Shown here: in pieces, positions 26,886 to 35,061 of the stretch
Numbering within the stretch: the first letter of the stretch is position 1
Layout of the letters: every line of letters starts with the position of its first letter
Assembly (NCBI RefSeq): GCF_007858255.1
Contig: NZ_VFEU01000022.1
Span: 21,185 to 85,184, forward strand
Source: Pseudomonas rhodesiae
GTDB taxonomy: Bacteria; Pseudomonadota; Gammaproteobacteria; Pseudomonadales; Pseudomonadaceae
Length of the DNA: 64,000 nt
Reading direction: 5' to 3'
Program-made: the position numbers and the translations under genes
The notes under the pieces: model-generated
The model's input: only the letters and a program-made list of their open reading frames with translations
Told to the model about the DNA's origin: nothing
Database searches by the model: none

Positions 26886-27725
26886 TTAGCGGGCGATAGG
26901 TGTCAGGCGAATCAAGTGGATACGACGGCTGTCGGCATTCAGGATGCGGAAGCGATAGGCGCCGATTTCGGTGGTTTCGTTGCGCTTGGGCAGGTGGCCA
27001 AACGCGCTCATCACCAAACCGCCCACTGTGTCGAACTCGTCGTCGGAGAATTCGCTGTCGAAGAACTCGTTGAAGTTCTCGATCGGCGTCAACGCCTTGA
27101 TCAGGAAGTCGCCGCTGGGCAGGGGCTTGATGTAGCTGTCTTCTTCGACGTCGTGTTCGTCTTCGATGTCGCCGACGATCTGTTCCAGTACGTCTTCGAT
27201 GGTCACCAGGCCCGCCACGCCGCCGTATTCGTCAATCACGATGGCCATGTGGTTGTGGTTGGCGCGGAATTCGCGCAGCAGCACGTTCAGGCGCTTGGAC
27301 TCGGGCACGAAGGTGGCCGGGCGCAGTAGATCCTTGATGTTGAAGCTGTCGCCGTTCTCTTTGAGGATCAGCGGCAGCAGATCCTTGGCCAGCAGCACGC
27401 CCATGACGTCGTCATGGCTTTCGCCGATCACCGGGTAGCGCGAGTGCGCCGAGTCGATCACGGCCGGGAGGAACTCCCGTGGGGTCTGGGTCGCCTTGAT
27501 GCTGATCATCTGCGAACGCGGGACCATGATGTCCCGGACCTGCAGGTCAGCCACTTGGATGGCGCCTTCGACGATGGCCAGCGCTTCGCTGTCCAGCAAC
27601 TTGTTCTGATGGGCCTCGCGCAGCAGCTCCAGCAGCTCCTGGCGGTTTTTCGGCTCGTGGGCAAAAGCCTGGGTCAGTTTACCCAGCCATGACTTCTGCC
27701 CGTTGCTCGATCGGTCTTCGCTCAT
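26886..27725 (-). CDS. corC: CorC/YbeX-family CBS-domain protein
   Basis: This 279-residue cytoplasmic protein has a CBS pair (about 70-190: VRDIMVPRSQMISI, VIDEYGGVAGLVTIEDVLEQIVGDI) and a C-terminal CorC/HlyC transporter-associated domain (about 205-279). The family is linked to magnesium/cobalt efflux and ribosome-related stress, but the mechanism in Pseudomonas is not shown here. It follows ybeY by 42 bases. Confidence 0.93.
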   Translation of the reverse strand: MSEDRSSNGQKSWLGKLTQAFAHEPKNRQELLELLREAHQNKLLDSEALAIVEGAIQVADLQVRDIMVPRSQMISIKATQTPREFLPAVIDSAHSRYPVIGESHDDVMGVLLAKDLLPLILKENGDSFNIKDLLRPATFVPESKRLNVLLREFRANHNHMAIVIDEYGGVAGLVTIEDVLEQIVGDIEDEHDVEEDSYIKPLPSGDFLIKALTPIENFNEFFDSEFSDDEFDTVGGLVMSAFGHLPKRNETTEIGAYRFRILNADSRRIHLIRLTPIAR

Positions 27726-27767
27726 AGCGATTACTCTGAATCCTTTGTTGTTACAGTTGAGTGTTTT

Positions 27768-28226
27768 TTAAGCTTCGTCATCGGCATAAGGGTCGGGATG
27801 ACCCAATTGCGCAAGCAACGTTCGTTCCAGTGCTTCCATTTCCTCGGCTTCGTCATCGTCTATATGGTCGTAACCCAAGAGATGCAAGCAGCCGTGGATG
27901 ACTAGATGGGCCCAGTGCGCCTCAAGTTCCTTGCCTTGTTCCCTGGCTTCACGCTCGACGACTTCGACGCAGATCACCAGGTCGCCCAGCAATGGAATGT
28001 CCAGCAACTCGTCGGGAACATCGGCGGGGAAGGACAACACGTTGGTCGCGTAGTCCTTGTGGCGCCAGGTGTGGTTCAGCTCGCGGCCCTCGGCCTCGCC
28101 CACCAGACGGATGGTCAGCTCCGAGTCGGCGCTGCGCTGGCGCAGTGCCAGTGCACACCATTGGCGAAACTGCTCCTCGCTGGGGGCTGGCGCGTCGGTG
28201 GCCAGCTGTAGATCCAGTTCAAGCAT
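27768..28226 (-). CDS. ybeY: endoribonuclease YbeY
   Basis: YbeY is a metal-dependent RNase involved in 16S rRNA 3'-end maturation and ribosome quality control. The 152-residue protein carries the zinc motif HGCLHLLGYDH (H-x3-H-x5-H) and the preceding RHKDYATNVLSFP and LLGDLVIC. The ATG at 28226 (MLELDLQL) overlaps the end of the phoH-like gene by 8 bases. A longer in-frame extension is rejected. Confidence 0.95.
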   Translation of the reverse strand: MLELDLQLATDAPAPSEEQFRQWCALALRQRSADSELTIRLVGEAEGRELNHTWRHKDYATNVLSFPADVPDELLDIPLLGDLVICVEVVEREAREQGKELEAHWAHLVIHGCLHLLGYDHIDDDEAEEMEALERTLLAQLGHPDPYADDEA

Positions 28227-29223
28227 CGCCGCGAACGTCCTTGGCCGGGGCACCATCGCGATGGTCGAAGCGCTCGTAGGCTTCGACAATGCGCTGCACC
28301 AGCGGGTGGCGCACCACGTCCTTGGGCATAAAGTGCGTGAAGCTGATACCCGGAACGTCCTTGAGTACCTCGATCACCTGGGCGAGGCCGGACTTTGTGC
28401 CCTTGGGCAGGTCGACCTGGGTGACGTCGCCGGTAATCACGGCCGTGGAGCCGAAACCGATACGGGTGAGGAACATCTTCATCTGCTCGACGGTGGTGTT
28501 CTGGCTTTCGTCGAGGATGATGAAACTGTTGTTCAAGGTACGGCCGCGCATGTAGGCCAGCGGAGCGATCTCGATCACCTGGCGCTCGATCAGCTTGGCC
28601 ACATACTCGAAGCCGAGCATCTCGTAGAGCGCGTCATAGAGCGGGCGCAGGTACGGGTCGATCTTCTGGGCCAGGTCACCGGGCAGGAAACCGAGCTTTT
28701 CACCGGCCTCGACCGCTGGGCGTACCAGCAGAATGCGGCGTACTTGCTCGCGTTCCAGCGCATCGACCGCGCAGGCCACGGCCAGGTAGGTCTTGCCGGT
28801 ACCGGCCGGGCCGATGCCGAAGTTGATGTCGTTGCCGAGGATTTCCTTGACGTAGCGCTGCTGATTCAAGCCGCGTGGGCGAATCATGCCTTTCTTGGTA
28901 CGCAGGGCCACGCTGGCTTCGGCTACAGGGTTGTTGGCCAGGTCTTCCACTGCCGACTCCTGCAGGTACAGGTGCACGGTTTCCGGTGACAACTCGCTGC
29001 CCTTCGTCTCGCGGTAGAGACGGCGCAGCAGGTTTTCTGCGGACGTGGTGTGCTGGGGGTCGCCAATGAGTTCGAACTGATTGCCGCGGTTGCGGATCTC
29101 GATGCTCAGGCGTTGTTCGATCAGACGCAGGTGCTCGTCGAACTGTCCGCACAGATTGGCGAAACGGCGAGCCTCAAACGGCTCGAGGAGAAAACGATGG
29201 GGTTCTGCTATGGGTGCGTTCAA
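28219..29223 (-). CDS. ybeZ: PhoH-like ATPase (YbeZ)
   Basis: This 334-residue P-loop ATPase is the usual YbeY partner. Walker A is GPAGTGKTYLAV and Walker B is FIILDESQNTT. The N-terminal 100 residues form a KH-like or PhoH-specific domain (NRGNQFELIGDPQHTTSAENLLRRLY). The family is thought to act in RNA metabolism with YbeY. It starts the phoH-ybeY-corC-lnt operon; miaB, on the same strand, lies beyond a REPIN. Confidence 0.95.
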   Translation of the reverse strand: MNAPIAEPHRFLLEPFEARRFANLCGQFDEHLRLIEQRLSIEIRNRGNQFELIGDPQHTTSAENLLRRLYRETKGSELSPETVHLYLQESAVEDLANNPVAEASVALRTKKGMIRPRGLNQQRYVKEILGNDINFGIGPAGTGKTYLAVACAVDALEREQVRRILLVRPAVEAGEKLGFLPGDLAQKIDPYLRPLYDALYEMLGFEYVAKLIERQVIEIAPLAYMRGRTLNNSFIILDESQNTTVEQMKMFLTRIGFGSTAVITGDVTQVDLPKGTKSGLAQVIEVLKDVPGISFTHFMPKDVVRHPLVQRIVEAYERFDHRDGAPAKDVRGDA

Positions 29224-29330
29224 GGTTGCTTTTAGCCGCCCTTTGGCTGTTTAAGTGAAAGAGAGGATAACGCCAGTGACGCGGGTACGAAAGCACTTAC
29301 GTCATTGGAATGTTGCACGGTTCCAATGTA

Positions 29331-29417
29331 GGTGGGGGGCTCGCCCCCGATAGCGGTGTGCCGGCAATAAAATGAGTGGTCTGATTCGCCGCCATCGGGG
29401 GCAAGCCCCCTCCCACG
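29331..29417. repeat. REPIN between miaB and the PhoH-like gene
   Basis: GGTGGGGGGCTCGCCCCCGATAGCGG at the left and CCGCCATCGGGGGCAAGCCC...CCCACGT at the right form an inverted REP pair enclosing about 35 unrelated bases. Confidence 0.85.
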
Positions 29418-29418
29418 T

Positions 29419-30747
29419 TTATTGCACCAGCGAGCCGCGCAACGAATGCGGCTGCGCCGCATCGATGTGCACATCGGCAAACTGACCGATCAACGTTGGA
29501 TTATCACAACGGAAATTGACGATCCGGTTGTTCTCGGTGCGGCCTTGCAGTTCGCCGGGGTCTTTCTTGGAATAGTCGGTGACCAGGATGCGCTGGATCG
29601 AACCGACCATTTGTCGGCTGATCTCGAAGCCCTGCTGATTCAGGCGATGTTGCAGGGCATTCAGACGTTCTTTTTTCACGGTCTCCGGGGTTTCGTCCAC
29701 CAGGTCCGCCGCCGGGGTGCCGGGGCGTTGGCTGTAGACGAACGAGTAGGAGAAGTCGAAGCCGACGTCTTCGATCAGTTTCATGGTTTGCTGGAAATCT
29801 TTCTCGGTTTCGCCGGGGAAACCGACGATAAAGTCCGAGCTGATGCAGATCCCCGGTACGGCCGCGCGCAATTTGCGCAGCTTGGATTTGTATTCCAGGG
29901 CCGTGTGGTTGCGCTTCATGGCCGCCAGAATGCGATCCGAGCCCGATTGCACCGGCAAATGCAGGTGTTTGACCAGTTCCGGCACTTCGGCGTGGGCCTG
30001 GATCAGGCTGTCGGAGAATTCCAGTGGGTGCGAGGTGGTGTAGCGGATGCGCTCGATGCCGTCCACCGCCGCGACCACGCGGATCAGTTCGGCAAGGTCC
30101 GCCAGCCGCCCGTCGTGGGTCTGGCCGCGATAACCGTTGACGTTCTGACCCAGCAGCGTCACTTCGCGCACGCCGTTCTCGGCCAGGTGGATGATTTCCG
30201 ACAGCACATCGTCAAATGGACGGCTGACTTCTTCGCCACGGGTGTAGGGCACCACGCAGAACGTGCAGTACTTGCTGCAACCTTCCATCACCGACACATA
30301 GGCGCTGGGCCCGTCGATGCGCGGCTCGGGCAAGTGGTCGAATTTTTCGATTTCAGGAAATGACACGTCAACCTGCGGCAGCTTGCTGGTGCGCGCGGCG
30401 TCGATCATCTCGGGTAGGCGATGCAGGGTCTGCGGGCCGAAAACCACGTCGACATAGGGCGCGCGATCGCGAATCGCAGCGCCTTCCTGACTGGCCACGC
30501 AACCGCCGACGGCGATCACCATGTCCGGGTTGGCCAGTTTCAATTCGCGCCAACGACCCAGCTGCGAGTACACACGGTCCTGGGCCCGTTCACGGATCGA
30601 GCAGGTATTGAGCAGGATCACGTCGGCATCTTCGGCGCGGGCGGTGACTTCCAGGGCCTGGTGTTCGCCCAGCAGGTCCACCATGCGCGAGCTGTCGTAC
30701 TCGTTCATCTGGCAACCGTGGGTTTCGATGTAAAGCTTCTTGGCCAT
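29419..30747 (-). CDS. miaB: tRNA-2-methylthio-N6-dimethylallyladenosine synthase
   Basis: MiaB adds the methylthio group to i6A37 of tRNAs. The 442-residue radical-SAM enzyme has the N-terminal cluster cysteines (THGCQMNEYDS, LLNTCSIRERA, AVGGCVAS), the SAM cluster GCSKYCTFCVVPYTRG, and a C-terminal TRAM domain. The ATG at 30747 (MAKKLYIETHGCQ) is chosen over one 12 bases upstream. It lies upstream of the phoH-lnt cluster, separated by a REPIN. Confidence 0.97.
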   Translation of the reverse strand: MAKKLYIETHGCQMNEYDSSRMVDLLGEHQALEVTARAEDADVILLNTCSIRERAQDRVYSQLGRWRELKLANPDMVIAVGGCVASQEGAAIRDRAPYVDVVFGPQTLHRLPEMIDAARTSKLPQVDVSFPEIEKFDHLPEPRIDGPSAYVSVMEGCSKYCTFCVVPYTRGEEVSRPFDDVLSEIIHLAENGVREVTLLGQNVNGYRGQTHDGRLADLAELIRVVAAVDGIERIRYTTSHPLEFSDSLIQAHAEVPELVKHLHLPVQSGSDRILAAMKRNHTALEYKSKLRKLRAAVPGICISSDFIVGFPGETEKDFQQTMKLIEDVGFDFSYSFVYSQRPGTPAADLVDETPETVKKERLNALQHRLNQQGFEISRQMVGSIQRILVTDYSKKDPGELQGRTENNRIVNFRCDNPTLIGQFADVHIDAAQPHSLRGSLVQ

Positions 30748-30878
30748 GGGAATCGTCAACTGGTGGTAAAGAACCGCGCATTATAGGGGGCATGCCCATT
30801 GGTTCCTAGCGCTGTGCATCGGGTGCCATGCTATAGTTCGCGCCCTCTTTTATATCCCCGATGTGTTATTCGCCCACC

Positions 30879-31205
30879 ATGACCAAACGTGAAGCTCCAA
30901 TCTACAAGGTGATTTTCCTCAACCAGGGCCAGGTGTTCGAGATGTACGCCAAGCAGATCTATCAAAGTGATCTGTGGGGCTTCCTGGAAGTGGAAGAGTT
31001 CGTCTTTGGCGAGCGCACCCAGTTGGTCGTCGATCCGGGCGAGGAAAAGCTCAAGGCGCAGTTCGAAGGTGTGGTGCGCAGCTTTGTGCCGATGCACTCG
31101 ATCGTGCGCATCGATGAAGTCGAGCGCCTGGGTACACCGAAGATCAGCGAAGCACGGGGCATGAGCAATGTCATGCCGTTTCCGATGCCGATGCCTGAGA
31201 AGTAA
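30879..31205 (+). CDS. DUF1820-family protein
   Basis: This 108-residue protein starts MTKREAPIYKVIFLNQGQVFEMYAKQIYQS, and continues WGFLEVEEFVFGERTQLVVDP, matching the DUF1820 family that is common next to miaB in gamma-proteobacteria. The ATG at 30879 is preferred to one 18 bases upstream. No function is known. It is divergent from miaB. Confidence 0.9.
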   Translation: MTKREAPIYKVIFLNQGQVFEMYAKQIYQSDLWGFLEVEEFVFGERTQLVVDPGEEKLKAQFEGVVRSFVPMHSIVRIDEVERLGTPKISEARGMSNVMPFPMPMPEK

Positions 31206-31249
31206 GGCTGTTGCGGGGAGGGAGCAAGTTCCCTCGCCCGAGAATGGAA

Positions 31250-31804
31250 TCAAGGCAGGGGCGAGAAGGGCGAGCGCCCGTCGGCGCTTTGCAATTCCAG
31301 CAGGTACTTGCGGAAGATCTGACCCAGTACCTGGGTAGCCACTTCCAGTTCATCGCGCTGCATGTGTTCGGCGACTTCGTCGGCGGTGTCCAGCGCGTCT
31401 TCGGCGCCGTTGACCGCCGCCATTTTCAACACGATGTAAGCCTGGACGTTATTGGCCGGCACACCTTCACCGTGGAAGAACATGTTGCCCAGCTCGAATT
31501 GCGCCTGCGCGTGGCCCTGTAACGACGCTTTTTCGAAATAGCTCAGGGCTTTGTTGAGGTCGCGAGCGGGGTTTTTGCTGTCATGGTAGTACTCGCCCAA
31601 CTCGTATTGCGCCTGGGCATCCCCGTCGTCGGCCTGTTTCTGGCACGCGCTCAGCGCTTCGGCCTGGCTGTCTGGCTGGGTATTGAGGGTGCAACGACCC
31701 ATCGCTGGGATTAACAACGAGTTGCCGCCTGCTTGTGCATGTGCCAGCAGCGGCTGAAGGAGCAACAGGCAGCCCAGAACCAGGGTGCGGCCGGTGCGTT
31801 TCAT
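31250..31804 (-). CDS. secreted Sel1/TPR-repeat protein
   Basis: This 184-residue protein has a cleavable signal (MKRTGRTLVLGCLLLLQPLLAHAQA). It then has at least two Sel1-like repeats (DAQAQYELGEYYHDSKNPARDLNKALSYF and GHAQAQFELGNMFFHGEGVPANNVQAYIVL). Such repeats bind proteins; no partner is evident. The start is taken at the signal peptide, not at the longer in-frame start at 31864. Confidence 0.85.
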   Translation of the reverse strand: MKRTGRTLVLGCLLLLQPLLAHAQAGGNSLLIPAMGRCTLNTQPDSQAEALSACQKQADDGDAQAQYELGEYYHDSKNPARDLNKALSYFEKASLQGHAQAQFELGNMFFHGEGVPANNVQAYIVLKMAAVNGAEDALDTADEVAEHMQRDELEVATQVLGQIFRKYLLELQSADGRSPFSPLP

Positions 31805-31992
31805 GGGAATCGACTTACCTCTGACGGGGCGCGCGGACCCTCGTGGGATCCAATAAGCGCGCATTATGAAATAAGCAGGCCCCTGCTTACAAAGTCTTTA
31901 CTCGTTTTTCTGCTGGTTGGGCAAGTTATCTGCCGGATTGCAGGTTATTTCTCGAAAAAACTCGGAAATATCCGTAGGCAAAGTAGTCCATC

Positions 31993-32014
31993 AGGCGCCA
32001 CTGGGGTGGCGCCT
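31993..32014 (-). terminator. hairpin downstream of hemL
   Basis: AGGCGCCAC pairs with GTGGCGCCT around a 4-base loop, 16 bases past the hemL stop. The T-run is poor. Confidence 0.65.
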
Positions 32015-32029
32015 ACCGGTTTCAAATGT

Positions 32030-33313
32030 TTATTTCAGAGCGGCGAAGGCGCGTTCAGCGGCATCCAGGGTCAGTTTCAACTCGGCGTCGCCATGGGCGA
32101 TGGAGGTGAAACCGGCTTCGAACGCGCTTGGCGCCAGGTAAACGCCGCCCTCGAGCATCAGGTGGAAGAAGCGCTTGAACAGGTCCGCATCGCTGCCCAT
32201 CACGTCGTCGAAGGTGACGATATCGTCGGCGCCGCTGAAATACAGGCCGAACATACCGCCGGCCTGGGTGGTGACGAATGGGATACCGGCCGCATCGGCG
32301 CGCTGTTGCAGGCCGTCGAGCAGGCGGGTGGTGTAGTCGGTCAGTTCGGCGTGGAAGCCCGGACGGCTGATCAACCGCAGGGTGGTCAGGCCGGCGGCCA
32401 TGGCCAGCGGGTTACCCGACAGCGTGCCGGCCTGGTACACCGGGCCCAGTGGGGCGATGTGCTGCATGATTTCGCGCTTGCCGCCGAAGCAGCCCACCGG
32501 CATACCGCCGCCGATGATCTTGCCGAAGGTGCTCAGGTCCGGCGTGACGCCGTAGTACGCCTGCGCGCCGCCCAAGGCGACGCGGAAACCGGTCATCACC
32601 TCGTCGAAGATCAGCACCACGCCATGTTTGTCGCATTGCTCGCGCAGGCCTTCGAGAAAGCCCGGCGCCGGCGGTACGCAGTTCATGTTGCCCGCCACCG
32701 GCTCGACGATGATGCACGCCACGTCCTGGCCGACTTCACTGAGCATGTGCTCCACGGCGGCGATGTCGTTGAAGGGCAGGGTCAGGGTGTGTTTGGCGAA
32801 CGCCGCCGGCACACCGGCCGAGCTCGGTACGCCTTGGGTCAGCGCGCCGGACCCGGCCTTGACCAGCAGGCTGTCGGAGTGGCCGTGGTAGCAGCCTTCG
32901 AACTTGATGATGCTGTCGCGCCCGGTAAAGCCGCGAGCCAGGCGGATCGCACTCATGGTGGCTTCGGTGCCGGAACTGACCATGCGCACCATCTCCATCG
33001 ACGGCACGATGGAGCACACCAGGTCAGCCATCTCGGTTTCCATGGCGGTTGGCGCGCCATAGGACAGGCCGTGTTCCAACTGCTTGCGCACGGCGTCCAG
33101 CACGTCCGGATGGCTGTGGCCGAGGATCATCGGACCCCACGAGCCCACGTAGTCCACGTAGCGCTTGTCGTCTTCGTCAGTGACGTAGGCGCCTTCGGCA
33201 TGTTTGAAGAACAACGGCGTGCCGCCCACGCTTTTGAACGCACGCACGGGGGAGTTCACACCACCGGGGATGTGTTTCTGGGCACTGGCAAACAGGGTTT
33301 CGGAACGGGACAT
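32030..33313 (-). CDS. hemL: glutamate-1-semialdehyde 2,1-aminomutase
   Basis: HemL converts glutamate-1-semialdehyde to 5-aminolevulinate, the tetrapyrrole precursor. The 427-residue PLP enzyme shows GCYHGHSDSLLVKAGSGAL, the PLP-binding aspartate region LIFDEVMTGFRVA, and the lysine of the Schiff base in LSTFGKIIGGGMPVG. It lies 11 bases after thiE on the same strand. Confidence 0.97.
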   Translation of the reverse strand: MSRSETLFASAQKHIPGGVNSPVRAFKSVGGTPLFFKHAEGAYVTDEDDKRYVDYVGSWGPMILGHSHPDVLDAVRKQLEHGLSYGAPTAMETEMADLVCSIVPSMEMVRMVSSGTEATMSAIRLARGFTGRDSIIKFEGCYHGHSDSLLVKAGSGALTQGVPSSAGVPAAFAKHTLTLPFNDIAAVEHMLSEVGQDVACIIVEPVAGNMNCVPPAPGFLEGLREQCDKHGVVLIFDEVMTGFRVALGGAQAYYGVTPDLSTFGKIIGGGMPVGCFGGKREIMQHIAPLGPVYQAGTLSGNPLAMAAGLTTLRLISRPGFHAELTDYTTRLLDGLQQRADAAGIPFVTTQAGGMFGLYFSGADDIVTFDDVMGSDADLFKRFFHLMLEGGVYLAPSAFEAGFTSIAHGDAELKLTLDAAERAFAALK

Positions 33314-33324
33314 GAGCGGGCTCT

Positions 33325-33954
33325 CTAAACTGAAGATTTAAGAAGGTCGTTGAAGGCACGGGCGCGGCGCGTCACTTCCTGGGTGCTGTCGGCACCGAAC
33401 AGGCCGTGGACCACGGCGAGCAGGTCGGCGCCCTGGGCCACCAGCGGTTCGGCGTTCTCCAGGGTGATGCCGCCGATCACGCAGATGGGCACATGCAGGC
33501 GCTGATGCGCTTCGGCCAGCATCTCCAGCGTGGCGGCCGGGGCGCCGGGCTTGGTGTTGGAATTGAAGAAGCGGCCAAAAGCCACGTAACTGGCGCCTTC
33601 CTTGGCGGCCTGTTCGGCCAGTTCGATCTGGCTGTGGCAGGTGGCGCCGATAATGGCTTTGGGGCCGAGCAACGCACGGGCCGGGGTGAGCGGGCCGTCG
33701 GTCTGGCCCAAGTGCACGCCGACGCCCAGGCGCGCGGCCAGTTCGGCGTCGTCGTTGATGATCAGTTGGGTCTTGTAGCGCGAGCACAGTTCTCGCAGCT
33801 TTTCGGCTTCGCGCAGGCGGCGCGCGTCATCGCTGCTTTTGTCGCGGTACTGCAGCAGGGTCACGCCACCGTCCAACGCCGCTTCGACGTAGGCGAGGAA
33901 TTTGCCGGCCAACAGTTGGCCGTCGGTTATGGCGTAAAGGCCACGTAATTTCAT
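33325..33954 (-). CDS. thiE: thiamine-phosphate synthase
   Basis: ThiE joins HMP-pyrophosphate and thiazole phosphate to make thiamine phosphate. The 209-residue TIM barrel starts KLRGLYAITD and shows GVTLLQYRDKSSDD, LIINDDAELAARLGVGVHLGQTD, YVAFGRFFNSNTKP and VIGGITLENA. It lies 32 bases downstream of thiD, and hemL follows, as in other pseudomonads. Confidence 0.96.
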   Translation of the reverse strand: MKLRGLYAITDGQLLAGKFLAYVEAALDGGVTLLQYRDKSSDDARRLREAEKLRELCSRYKTQLIINDDAELAARLGVGVHLGQTDGPLTPARALLGPKAIIGATCHSQIELAEQAAKEGASYVAFGRFFNSNTKPGAPAATLEMLAEAHQRLHVPICVIGGITLENAEPLVAQGADLLAVVHGLFGADSTQEVTRRARAFNDLLKSSV

Positions 33955-33986
33955 CGGGCATGTCCCTTGAAGTGGCGAGCAGGCGC

Positions 33987-34784
33987 CTACGAGCAGAAAT
34001 CCAGCGGCAGCCGGCGCGGTACGAACTGGCCCTGGCCGAGTTGTTCGGCGTCACGCAGCGTGCGCCAAGTGTAGTTGAGGGCCGATTGCACGGCGCTGAC
34101 CAGGCCCTCGCCCTGGGCGAGACGCCCGGCCAAAGCACTGGCCAGCGTGCAGCCCGAACCGTGATAGCTGCCCGGCAGGCGCTGACAGGTGAAGGTCTGG
34201 CGCGTGCCGTCGCGGCTATACAGGCGGTTGTGCACTTCATGCTCGTCGCCATGACCACCGGTGATCAACAGGTGTTTGATAAACGGCAGCAGCTTGTCGG
34301 CGCACTCGTCCGCCGTGCCTTCGGGCAGTTCGGCGAGGATACGTGCCTCGGGCAGGTTAGGCGTGGCGATCAGCGACAGCGGCAACAACCGCTCACGCAT
34401 CGCGTAGCCCACTTCGTCCTTGCCCAGGCTACCGCCGCCGCCGGCGCGCAGCACCGGGTCGCAGACCACCGGCAGGTGCGGGTGCGCCTGCAGCAGCTCG
34501 ACCACGGTGTCGACCATCGCGGTGGAGCCGAGCATGCCCAGCTTGACCGCCGCCACCTCGGAGTCGCTGAGCACGGCGTTGGCCTGGGCCAGCACCCACT
34601 CGCGGTCGAGCACGCGGAAGTCGCTGACGTTCACCGTGTTCTGCACGGTCAGCGCGGTAACGGCCGGAGCCGCATGGCAACCCTGGGCGAGCAGGGCTTC
34701 GATATCTGCCTGCAAGCCGGCGCCACCACTGGGATCATGGCCGGAGAGACAGAGGACAACAGGGCGAGAGCTGTAGATATTCAT
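33987..34784 (-). CDS. thiD: hydroxymethylpyrimidine/phosphomethylpyrimidine kinase
   Basis: ThiD phosphorylates HMP twice for thiamine synthesis. The 265-residue ribokinase-fold protein starts with VVLCLSGHDPSGGAGLQADIEAL and shows ATPNLPEARIL and GSYHGSGCTLASALAGRLAQGE, where the anion hole and catalytic residues lie. The ATG at 34784 is used, and the frame upstream to 34850 looks non-family. It heads the thiD-thiE-hemL group. Confidence 0.96.
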   Translation of the reverse strand: MNIYSSRPVVLCLSGHDPSGGAGLQADIEALLAQGCHAAPAVTALTVQNTVNVSDFRVLDREWVLAQANAVLSDSEVAAVKLGMLGSTAMVDTVVELLQAHPHLPVVCDPVLRAGGGGSLGKDEVGYAMRERLLPLSLIATPNLPEARILAELPEGTADECADKLLPFIKHLLITGGHGDEHEVHNRLYSRDGTRQTFTCQRLPGSYHGSGCTLASALAGRLAQGEGLVSAVQSALNYTWRTLRDAEQLGQGQFVPRRLPLDFCS

Positions 34785-35061
34785 GGTGGGCGAGCTTACC
34801 ACCAAACGCTTTTTGCGTGGCCTTCGGGCGGTGGCTGAATGTTGTCGCACCCGCCGAGTTTCTTTTGCTGCCTGAAACCCTGAAAAACAGCGCTGAAAGC
34901 CTTGATCTAGAGCCTTTCAAAAAATTATTTCAATGGTGTCCAATGGCCTGCAACGGCTATGCTAGAGTGGATTCAAACAACTTATCTGTACCGCCGGTGT
35001 ACGTCTTCTCAAAAGGAATGGGGGGCTTTTGATATAACCGGACAGGCCACGCTGGGGCTCT

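Noticed and set aside
29224..29330. Search for a tRNA or small RNA beside the REPIN
   Set aside because: No cloverleaf or terminator was found; the sequence is a short inverted GGAA...TTCC stem only.
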